Shown here piece by piece: positions 28,053 through 36,287 of a stretch of 64,000 nt of DNA (positions within the stretch are counted from its first letter, which is position 1; each line of letters begins with the position of its first letter). Source of the DNA: Leifsonia sp. Leaf264 (lineage in GTDB: Bacteria; Actinomycetota; Actinomycetes; Actinomycetales; Microbacteriaceae); contig NZ_LMMR01000004.1 in the NCBI RefSeq assembly GCF_001422325.1, forward strand, positions 253,752 to 317,751, in the 5' to 3' direction. A model generated the notes under the pieces. The model made no database searches. It was given only the letters and a program-made list of their open reading frames with translations, and had not been told where the DNA came from. The translations under genes were made by a program, and so were the position numbers.

Positions 28053-31000
28053 TGCGCGCCTGGCTGAGCACCCACCGCTCCGGCATCGTCGCCATGGTGA
28101 GCGGAACGGCCATCACGACGGTCATCGCGACCATCGCCATAGCCTCGGGCGGGTACTCGGCCCAGCGCATCGACCTGGGCGATGGATCGGTCTGGGTCAC
28201 GAACTCCGCCGAGAACGCGATCGGTCGCGCCAACACGCAGATCCTCCAGCTCGACTCCGTGGTCGCGGCCGGAAGCAAGGACATCGACGTCATCCAGTCC
28301 GGCTCGACGGTGCTCGTGGTCGACCAGTCGAAGAGCGCGATCGCGGTGGTCGATGCCGCCACCAGCGAGGTCACGGCGAGCATCCCGCTGCCCTCGAACG
28401 ATCCGGAGGTGAGCATCGCCGGCGACACCGCCGTGATCGTGGCCGACGGCGACATCTGGACGACTCCTCTCACCTCGCTGGGCGAGTACGACCCGTCGTC
28501 CGAGCCCCGGCTGCGCCTCGGACCCGGCACTGTCACGAGCGTCGACCCGGGCGGGCGCATGATCGCCTTCACCCCGGCGACGAGCACGTTGTCGGTGATC
28601 GACGTCGGAGCCGGAACCGTCGTGCAGTCGCTGATCCTCTCGGGGATCGCTCCCGACGACGACGTAACGGTCTCGAGCGTCGCCGGGTCCTGGGCGGTCC
28701 TCGACCGCACGACGCGGGTGATCAGCCTGCAATCGGGAACCGTCGCCCTCGACGGGCTGATCGCCGACGGGCTCGACGCCCAGCTGCAGCAGGCGAGCGT
28801 CGACGGCAGCGATGTCCTCGTCGCCCATCAGGGCGGTCTGGTCAGCGTGCCGATCTCCAGCGGTGCAGCACGGTCGCTGGAGTCAGGTCGGGCCGGAACC
28901 CCGAGTGCTCCCGTCGTCGCGGCCGGATGCCGGTACGCGGCCTGGGCCGATGGCAAGGCCTGGAGCGCCTGCGGTTCGAAGCGGGGCGTCACGCGCACCC
29001 TCGACGAGGCATCCGGTGGACTCACTCTCACCTTCCGGGAGAACGACGGCATCCTGGTGCTGAACGACACGGCCAGCGGCGATGTCTGGGCCGTACAGGA
29101 CGACAACCACCGCATCGACAACTGGGCGCAGCTCATCGACCGGCGGCCGGCCGACAAGACGACGGAGAAGAACGACCCCGAAGTGGACCCGGAGTACGAG
29201 AAGTCGCAGCTGCCGCCCGTGGCGAAGGACGACGAGTTCGGGGCTCGACCCGGCCGTCCGACGACACTGCCCGTGCTCATCAACGACTTCGACCCGAACG
29301 GCGACGTCCTCGTCGTGGAGTCCACCACGCAGCCGGCCGCCGATGCGGGGCGCGTCGACGTCGTCGGCAACGGTCAGCAACTGCAGCTGACCCTTCCGGA
29401 CTCGGCATCCGGGACCCTCACCTTCCGGTACACGGTCAGCGACGGCCGCGGGCTGAGCGACCAGGCCGAGGTCACGGTCACGGTGCGCACCGAGACCGAG
29501 AACTCGCCACCGCAGCAGGTGCGCGACACTCGCGCCGCCGTGCAGGTCGGCGGCCGGGTCACGACCCAGGTGCTCACCGACTGGTACGACCCCGATGGCG
29601 ACGCGATCTTCCTGTCAGGAGCCGTCGGGGCGTCGGACCAGATCGCCTTCAAGCCCGACGGAACCGTCATCTTCAGTGATGTCGACGGCGGCGGTGAGAA
29701 CGTCAGGGTCAGCCTCGCCGTCTCAGACGGCCGGGACACGGGATCCGGCGCCCTCGTCGTCAAGGTGAGGCCGGCGGGATCGGTGCCGATCATCGCCGAC
29801 CCGTTCGTCGTGTCGGCGTACGTCGGCGAGGCCGTCACAGTCACTCCGCTCGCTCACGTCCACGGCGGATCCGGGTCGATCCGGCTCTCGAGCGTGCCCG
29901 CGAAGCCCGGGGCGGACATCGTCCCCGACTACGACGCCGGCACGTTCCAGTTCACGGCGAAGGCGCCGGGAACGGTCTACGTCGACTACGGCGTCACCGA
30001 CGGCGTGGTCCCCGGGTCGGGCGTGGTGCGGATCGACGTGTCGCCGCTGGGCGGATCCATGGTTCCGATCACGGTGCCGCACACGGCCTTCGTGCGTGCA
30101 CTGAGCGATGCGACCATCGACGTGCTCGCCAGCGACATCGACCCGTCAGGCGGAGTGCTGCTGCTCACCGGAGTCTCCGATGTGCCGCCCGACAGCGGAA
30201 TGCGGGTGGAGGTGCTCGAGCAGCGGCTGCTGCGCATCACCCTCACCAGGCCGCTCGAGGAGAACACGGCGTTCAGCTACACGGTGAGCAACGGCACCGC
30301 CGAGGCTGCGGGGCGGGTGACGGTCATCGAGGTGCCGCAGCCCGCCATTCGGCAGGCCCCCATCGCGAACCCCGACACGGCCTCGGTGCGCGTCGGGGAC
30401 GCCATCGACATCCCCGTGCTCGCCAACGACGAGCAACCAGACGGCGATCCGCTGACCCTCGATCCCGAGCTGCCCGACCGGCCGGAGGGCAGTGGCCTCG
30501 CCTTCGCCTCGGGCCAGACCCTGCGGTACCTGGCTCCGGACAAGCCCGGGAACTACACGGCCGTCTACCGGGTCGACGCGCCGGACGGCCAGTTCGCCAG
30601 CGGCGAGGTGAGGATCTCGGTGCGCGAGACCGATCCCACGTCGAACCGGGCACCGGTCCCGCGTCTCGTCACGGCCAGGGTCCTCGCCGGTGACACCGTG
30701 CGCATCACCATCCCCCTCGCCGGAATCGACCCCGACGGCGACTCCGTGCAGTTGCTCGGCCAGGAATCCAACCCGGACCTGGGCGCGGTCACCGACTCGG
30801 GGTCGGACTGGCTCGAGTACACCTCGGGCGAGTACAGCGAGGGGACGGACTCGTTCACCTACTCCGTCGTCGACGCCCTGGGCAGCCGCGCGACCGGCAC
30901 CATCCGCGTCGGCATCAGCGCCAGGCTCGACGGGGCACGCAACCCCATCGCCGTCCCCGACGTCGTGGCGGCGCGTCCGGGATCGACCGTGCTGGTGCAG

Positions 31001-33949
31001 GTGCTGGAGAACGACTCCGATCCCGACGGCGGAGCCCTCGCCGTCACCGGAATCGTGCCGACAGCGGACTCCGGCGCGACGGCGACCATCGAGGACGACG
31101 TCGTCACGGTGCAGGTCCCGGATGCGCCCGGGGAGTACGGCTTCGTGTACACGATCCAGAACCCGCGCGGCGGAACCAACTCGACCTTCCTGACCGTGCA
31201 GGCCCGCACCGACGCCCCGCTGTCGCATCCGGTCGCCCGGGACACCGTGCTCACCCTCTCCGACGTTCTCGACCGCGACTCGATCGACGTCGACGTCCTG
31301 GCCAACGTCTTCTTCGCCGATGGCCCCGCGCAGGAGCTGAAGCTCAGCCTGCTGCCCGACTACGAGACGACGGCCGTCGTGACGGCGTCGAAGCGCGTGC
31401 GGGTGACGATCGAGGATTCCAGCCAGATCATCCCGTTCCGCGTGGCCCATCCGGAGGACCCGACCGTCGTCGCCTATGCGCTGATCTGGGTGCCGGGCTT
31501 CGATGACGCGCTGCCGCAGCTGCGCCGTTCCGCACCGGCGATCATGGTGGCGAGCGAGGCCGACGTCTCCATCGACATCAACGACTTCATCGTGGCCGTC
31601 GGCAACCGGAAGGTGCGGCTGACGGATTCCGGCACTGTGCGGGCGACGCACTCCGACGGTTCGGACCTGGTCGTGGATCGCGACACCCTCCGCTTCCGGA
31701 GCGCCCAGGGGTACTTCGGTCCGGCCTCCATCTCCTTCGAGGTCACCGACGCCCCGGCGGGGGACGACGACGGTCGGGTGTCGACCATCGTGCTGCCCAT
31801 CACGGTGACCCCGCGCGAGAACCAGCCGCCGTCGTTCACCGGCGGCATCATCGAGTTCGAGCCCGGCCAGGAGAAGGACATCCGTCTCACCGGCCTCACG
31901 AGCTACCCCTACCCCGATGACATCGACGAGTTGAGCTATTCGATCGTGGACCCGCCCGTCGGGTTCAGCACGACGCTGGACGGCCGCACCCTCACCATCC
32001 GTGCCGACGCCGACACGGCGACAGGGAGCGAGAGCGCCGTCACCATCGGCGTGCGCGATGACGTGAACACGGGCAGCTCCGGACGCATCGTGCTGCGCGT
32101 CGTGCCGTCCACGCGGCCCATCGCCGTTCCGGCTCCGGACAGTGCCATCGCCCCGCGCGGACAGACCACGACGATCGACGTGCTGAAGAACGACAACGCC
32201 ACCAACCCGTTCCCCGAGACGCCGCTGCGCGTGCTCACTGTGACGGGGGTCGACTCGGCCGAGCTTCCCGACGGGGTGACGGTCGAGCCGAGCGCCGACA
32301 AGTCGATCGTGCGCGTCACGGTCTCCGACAGTGCCGCGCCCGTCGACACCAACCTGCAGTACCAGGTGGCTGACGCCACAGGCGACCCCACGCGATACGC
32401 CTGGGGCACCGTGCGCATCTCCGTGCAGGATCGGCCCGATCCCGTGACGGCACTGCGGGTGACGGGCTTCGGCGACGGCTCGCTGAGCGTCGCCTTCAAC
32501 GCCGCCGGATTCAACAACTCGCCCATCAGCGGATACGACGTCGCCCTCGTCAGCGCCGCCACCGGCGCCGTCGTCTCTTCCACACCCTGCGCGGCGACGA
32601 CCTGCACCGTGGCCACCCCCGGGAACGGTGAGGCCAATGCCGTCAGGGTGCGCGTCACGGCGACGAACGGGATCGGGGTCTCCGACCCGACCGAGACCCC
32701 TGCAGCAGCCTGGTCCGACGTGATTCCACCGGCGCCCACGGGGCTCACGGCGGCTCCTCTCGACGGCGGCCTCAAGCTCGGCTGGGACGCCGTCGGAGTT
32801 CCCGGTGGCGGAACCGCCGTGGCGACCTACGTCGTCACGGTCGGGGGAACCGAACTGGGAGAGCTCTCGGCCTCGGCCATCTGCTCGGCCGGACGCTGCA
32901 GCATAGACCAGGGCTCGCTCGTGAACGGCAGCACCGTCGCGTTCACGGTGAGCGCACGCAACGGCGCCTACCCGGCACTCTCGAGCTGGAACAGCGCGTC
33001 GGGCTCCGGAGTCCCGTTCGGGGCGCCGGTCGCGGCATCCGTCGACGTCGTCGCCGACCCCGGATCGGGAGCCGTCACCGTGCAGTGGGCGCCGTTCGCC
33101 GCCAACGGCGACCCCCTGCAGGCCTACTACGTGCAGCGCCTCGCGGACACGGCGCCCGGCGGGGCTCTCCCGGACGTGCCGACCGGGGCCGCCGGCTGCT
33201 CCGTGTCGACCCCGGCGCCGGGGACGGTCTCTCCTCCCGGCGGCATCGTGCAGACCCTGCCTACCGATGCCACGACGGCCAGGTTCGACGGACTCACCGG
33301 CGACGACACCAGCTACAACTTCGTGGTGTGGGGCTACAACCGGGCCGGCTGCGTCTCCACCGTCGTGGACGGCTCCGTCGTGCGGCCCGGGCCCGGTGCC
33401 ATCACGGCGGTCGACGCCTCGGTCGAGGCGACGGAGTACGCGCAGGACCTCGTCATCCGTGGGGTGAGCGCCGGTTCCGGCGTCAGCAGCTTCCAGATCC
33501 GACTGGTGGACCAGGCGGGCTCACCGCTCACGGCGGCCCAGGACTTCCCGGGCCAGGGGATCCCTCGCCGCATCTTCGGCCGTTCGTACGGGGAGACCCT
33601 CAGGTTCCAGGTGCGCGGCTGCACGGCATGGGGCAGCTGCGGGCCCTGGTCCGACGTGCAACCGGGCGATCCGCAACCGTCGCTCACCTGGGAGCTTCCG
33701 AGCCGCGTGTACACCCCGTCGGATCCCGAGAACGGCGTCACCGACTCGGTCTGGTCCTGGACCAACGATCCCGGCAACGGACCCGACTACCCGGCGAGCT
33801 ACACCTGCTACGTCGACGGCAGCGACCCGCTCGTCTCCGTCAGCGTGGAGCCCGGCGGCACCAGCTGCACCATTCCCGATCTCCCGGCCGATGCACCCGT
33901 AAGGTTGGGAGTCACGATCAACGGCGTGACGAGGACGTACTCCCGATGA
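28052..33949 (+). CDS. Giant membrane-anchored Ig-like/FN3 surface protein
   Basis: A 1965-residue protein. A single N-terminal helix (about 12-32) with a short basic cytoplasmic tail suggests type II anchoring, with almost the whole chain outside. Residues about 40-370 have a repeated beta pattern resembling a beta-propeller (SVWVTNSAENAIGRAN, STVLVVDQSKSAIAVVDA). Residues about 385-1455 hold roughly eleven Ig-like/cadherin-like modules, the clearest being VLINDFDPNGD, VLANDEQPDGD and VLENDSDPDGG, which look Ca-binding. Residues about 1460-1965 hold four or five fibronectin-III-like modules with paired Cys. There is no C-terminal sorting signal. The length and absence of enzyme motifs suggest an adhesin, scaffold or sensor working with the kinase. 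Overlaps its neighbours by 1 and 4 bases. Confidence 0.88.
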   Translation: MRAWLSTHRSGIVAMVSGTAITTVIATIAIASGGYSAQRIDLGDGSVWVTNSAENAIGRANTQILQLDSVVAAGSKDIDVIQSGSTVLVVDQSKSAIAVVDAATSEVTASIPLPSNDPEVSIAGDTAVIVADGDIWTTPLTSLGEYDPSSEPRLRLGPGTVTSVDPGGRMIAFTPATSTLSVIDVGAGTVVQSLILSGIAPDDDVTVSSVAGSWAVLDRTTRVISLQSGTVALDGLIADGLDAQLQQASVDGSDVLVAHQGGLVSVPISSGAARSLESGRAGTPSAPVVAAGCRYAAWADGKAWSACGSKRGVTRTLDEASGGLTLTFRENDGILVLNDTASGDVWAVQDDNHRIDNWAQLIDRRPADKTTEKNDPEVDPEYEKSQLPPVAKDDEFGARPGRPTTLPVLINDFDPNGDVLVVESTTQPAADAGRVDVVGNGQQLQLTLPDSASGTLTFRYTVSDGRGLSDQAEVTVTVRTETENSPPQQVRDTRAAVQVGGRVTTQVLTDWYDPDGDAIFLSGAVGASDQIAFKPDGTVIFSDVDGGGENVRVSLAVSDGRDTGSGALVVKVRPAGSVPIIADPFVVSAYVGEAVTVTPLAHVHGGSGSIRLSSVPAKPGADIVPDYDAGTFQFTAKAPGTVYVDYGVTDGVVPGSGVVRIDVSPLGGSMVPITVPHTAFVRALSDATIDVLASDIDPSGGVLLLTGVSDVPPDSGMRVEVLEQRLLRITLTRPLEENTAFSYTVSNGTAEAAGRVTVIEVPQPAIRQAPIANPDTASVRVGDAIDIPVLANDEQPDGDPLTLDPELPDRPEGSGLAFASGQTLRYLAPDKPGNYTAVYRVDAPDGQFASGEVRISVRETDPTSNRAPVPRLVTARVLAGDTVRITIPLAGIDPDGDSVQLLGQESNPDLGAVTDSGSDWLEYTSGEYSEGTDSFTYSVVDALGSRATGTIRVGISARLDGARNPIAVPDVVAARPGSTVLVQVLENDSDPDGGALAVTGIVPTADSGATATIEDDVVTVQVPDAPGEYGFVYTIQNPRGGTNSTFLTVQARTDAPLSHPVARDTVLTLSDVLDRDSIDVDVLANVFFADGPAQELKLSLLPDYETTAVVTASKRVRVTIEDSSQIIPFRVAHPEDPTVVAYALIWVPGFDDALPQLRRSAPAIMVASEADVSIDINDFIVAVGNRKVRLTDSGTVRATHSDGSDLVVDRDTLRFRSAQGYFGPASISFEVTDAPAGDDDGRVSTIVLPITVTPRENQPPSFTGGIIEFEPGQEKDIRLTGLTSYPYPDDIDELSYSIVDPPVGFSTTLDGRTLTIRADADTATGSESAVTIGVRDDVNTGSSGRIVLRVVPSTRPIAVPAPDSAIAPRGQTTTIDVLKNDNATNPFPETPLRVLTVTGVDSAELPDGVTVEPSADKSIVRVTVSDSAAPVDTNLQYQVADATGDPTRYAWGTVRISVQDRPDPVTALRVTGFGDGSLSVAFNAAGFNNSPISGYDVALVSAATGAVVSSTPCAATTCTVATPGNGEANAVRVRVTATNGIGVSDPTETPAAAWSDVIPPAPTGLTAAPLDGGLKLGWDAVGVPGGGTAVATYVVTVGGTELGELSASAICSAGRCSIDQGSLVNGSTVAFTVSARNGAYPALSSWNSASGSGVPFGAPVAASVDVVADPGSGAVTVQWAPFAANGDPLQAYYVQRLADTAPGGALPDVPTGAAGCSVSTPAPGTVSPPGGIVQTLPTDATTARFDGLTGDDTSYNFVVWGYNRAGCVSTVVDGSVVRPGPGAITAVDASVEATEYAQDLVIRGVSAGSGVSSFQIRLVDQAGSPLTAAQDFPGQGIPRRIFGRSYGETLRFQVRGCTAWGSCGPWSDVQPGDPQPSLTWELPSRVYTPSDPENGVTDSVWSWTNDPGNGPDYPASYTCYVDGSDPLVSVSVEPGGTSCTIPDLPADAPVRLGVTINGVTRTYSR

Positions 33950-34944
33950 CGACGATGGAGCGAGGACCTGCAGTGACGATGACCCCGGATGCCGCGGCCG
34001 AGTTCGCCGAGACCTTCGACCGCCTCGTCGCCGGGGTCGAGCGCGTGCTGCTCGGCAAGACCCACGTAATCCGTCTCGCTTTCACGGCGCTCTTCAGCGA
34101 GGGTCACCTGCTGCTCGAGGACGTGCCGGGCACGGGGAAGACCTCCCTCGCCCGGGCGATGGCGCAGAGCGTCGACGGCACCAGCTCCCGCGTGCAGTTC
34201 ACCCCCGATCTGCTGCCCGGCGACATCACCGGCGTCAGCGTGTACGACCAGCGGTCGGGGTCCTTCGAGTTCCACCGTGGACCCGTCTTCGCCAACATCG
34301 TGCTCGCCGACGAGATCAACCGCGCCAGCCCGAAGACGCAGTCGGCGCTGCTCGAGGCGATGGAGGAGGGGCAGATCACCAACGACGGCATCACGCACGC
34401 GCTCGACCTGCCGTTCATGGTCATCGCCACGCAGAACCCCATCGAGCAGGCTGGTACCTATCGGCTCCCGGAGGCTCAGCTCGACAGGTTCCTCATGCGG
34501 GCGTCGATCGGCTACCCCGACCACGCATCGACCCTGCGCATCCTCGAGGGAGCCGACCAGCGCGCCCACGGCGTCGTGGTGCCGACCGTCGTGTCGGCGC
34601 GCACCATGGTCGAGATGGCGGCGTCGGCGAGGACCGTGCACGTCGACCCGAGCATCAACGACTACGTGTCACGCATCGTGCAGGCCACCCGCCACGCTCA
34701 GGAGGTGCGCCTCGGGGTGAGCGTGCGCGGCGCCCTCGCACTGTTGCGCGCCGCGAAGACCCTCGCGGCGGCCGGCGGCAGGCACTACGTCATCCCCGAT
34801 GACGTGAAGGCGTTGGCCGAGCCCGTGCTCGCCCACCGCCTCATCCTCGACCCCGAGGCCGAGTTCGACGGCGTCAACGTGTCGAACGTCATCTCGCAGC
34901 TGCTGATCGAGACCCCGCCGCCCAGTGACAGGCTCGCCGTGTGA
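33946..34944 (+). CDS. MoxR-family AAA+ ATPase
   Basis: A 332-residue MoxR ATPase. Walker A is LLEDVPGTGKTSLARAMAQ near residues 55-73, Walker B is VLADEINRASPKTQSALLEAMEE, and sensor 1 is MVIATQNPIEQAGTYRLPEAQLDRF. MoxR proteins act as chaperones that insert metals or activate partner proteins, usually together with VWA or DUF58 proteins, and the DUF58 gene follows here directly. The ATG at 33946 overlaps the giant-protein stop as ATGA; ATGs at 33955 and 33979 are alternatives since no strong ribosome site is visible. Confidence 0.93.
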   Translation: MTTMERGPAVTMTPDAAAEFAETFDRLVAGVERVLLGKTHVIRLAFTALFSEGHLLLEDVPGTGKTSLARAMAQSVDGTSSRVQFTPDLLPGDITGVSVYDQRSGSFEFHRGPVFANIVLADEINRASPKTQSALLEAMEEGQITNDGITHALDLPFMVIATQNPIEQAGTYRLPEAQLDRFLMRASIGYPDHASTLRILEGADQRAHGVVVPTVVSARTMVEMAASARTVHVDPSINDYVSRIVQATRHAQEVRLGVSVRGALALLRAAKTLAAAGGRHYVIPDDVKALAEPVLAHRLILDPEAEFDGVNVSNVISQLLIETPPPSDRLAV

Positions 34945-36287
34945 GCCAGCCGGCGCTCGCGCGAGCGTCAGAGCCGCCCCCCTCCGACGATCGCATCGAC
35001 GCGGGACCAAGGGAGGGCAGGCTCGCCGACGCGATCACGGCCCTCGTGGCGTTCTGGGCATCGGCACGCGGTGCCGTCGCGGCATCGACGCGGGCCGTGG
35101 CGGGGTCGATGACGGCCTTCGGATGGAGCGTCGTGCTCGTCGTCGTGCTCGGATTCTCCATCGGCTACCCCCTCGGGTGGCTCGAGTTCGTCGCCCTGGC
35201 CTGGGCCGGGACGGTGCTCCTGCTGATCTCGGCGCTCTACCTGGTGGGGCGCAACTCCTTCCGCATCCGCCTGTCGCTCCCCGTCACCCGCGTCGTGGTC
35301 GGCGAGAAGGCCCCCGGCGAGGTCGTGGTGGCGAACCCGACGCGACGCCATCTCGGCGGAATCGGCGTCGAGGTGCCTATCGGCGACGGTCTCGCCGAGT
35401 TCCACATCCCGGGCATTCCCCGCGATTCCGAGGCGAGCGAGATCTTCATGGTCGCGGCTGAACGCCGCGGGGTGATCCCCGTCGGCCCCGTCCGCACCAT
35501 CCGAGGCGATCCGATCGGCCTGTTCCGTCGCGAGCTCAGCTGGGCCGAGAGGTCGGAGCTGTTCGTGCATCCGCGCACCATAGCGATCCCGGCGATCTCC
35601 ACGGGCTACGTTCGTGATCTCGAGGGCACGCCGACGCGCACCCTCACCTCGAGTGACGTCGCCTTCCACGCCCTCAGGGAGTACACGACGGGCGACGACA
35701 GGCGGTTCATCCACTGGCGCAGCTCCGCGAAGACCGGCGTCTACATGGTGCGCCAGTTCGAGGAGACCCGCCGCAGCCACATCATGGTCGTGCTGAGCCT
35801 GGCCGCGTCGGACTACGCCGACGCGGAGGAGTTCGAGTTGGCCGTCAGCGCAGCCGGATCCCTCGGGACCCACGCCATCCGCGATGCCCGCTCCGTCTCC
35901 GTCGTCGCCAGCGGCCGCCGCAACGACTCCGGCAGGCACCGGGTGCCGGCCGCGCACACCCTGCGCACCTCCAGCCGGAGCCGGCTGCTCGACGACCTCA
36001 CCCTCGTGCAGCTCACCTCGGAGGCGACGGGCATCGTCGCCCTGACCCGGATGGCCGGCGAGCACGCCGCTGACGCCTCTGTCGCCTTCCTCATCGCAGG
36101 ATCGGCGACGACCGTCGGACGCTTGCGCCAGGCCGCGGCAGCCCTTCCGGTGGGAGTCGACGTCTTCGCAGTGCTCTGCGAACCCGACGCCATGCCGGTG
36201 CTGCGTCGAGTCGCCGAGCTCAGCGTGCTCACCATCGGCTATCTCGATGACCTGCAGAAGACCCTCGCCAGGACGGCGGTGCTCTGA
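34941..36287 (+). CDS. DUF58 domain membrane protein
   Basis: A 448-residue protein with two adjacent membrane helices near residues 52-95, then the DUF58 block REYTTGDDRRFIHWRSSAKTG at about 247-267, and a VWA-like C-terminal region. The pairing MoxR-DUF58-transglutaminase-like is widespread in bacteria and linked to envelope functions, without a settled mechanism. The GTG start overlaps the moxR stop as GTGA, and the stop overlaps the next ATG by one base. Confidence 0.9.
   Translation: MSQPALARASEPPPSDDRIDAGPREGRLADAITALVAFWASARGAVAASTRAVAGSMTAFGWSVVLVVVLGFSIGYPLGWLEFVALAWAGTVLLLISALYLVGRNSFRIRLSLPVTRVVVGEKAPGEVVVANPTRRHLGGIGVEVPIGDGLAEFHIPGIPRDSEASEIFMVAAERRGVIPVGPVRTIRGDPIGLFRRELSWAERSELFVHPRTIAIPAISTGYVRDLEGTPTRTLTSSDVAFHALREYTTGDDRRFIHWRSSAKTGVYMVRQFEETRRSHIMVVLSLAASDYADAEEFELAVSAAGSLGTHAIRDARSVSVVASGRRNDSGRHRVPAAHTLRTSSRSRLLDDLTLVQLTSEATGIVALTRMAGEHAADASVAFLIAGSATTVGRLRQAAAALPVGVDVFAVLCEPDAMPVLRRVAELSVLTIGYLDDLQKTLARTAVL

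Noticed and set aside
33085-33945. Long in-frame extension upstream of moxR
   Set aside because: It lies wholly inside the Ig-like gene, is Arg/Gly/Pro-rich shadow sequence, and the ATGA overlap marks the true start.
28052-33949. RTX-type I secreted toxin
   Set aside because: No GGxGxDxUx nonapeptides and no type I secretion genes; the modules are Ig-like.
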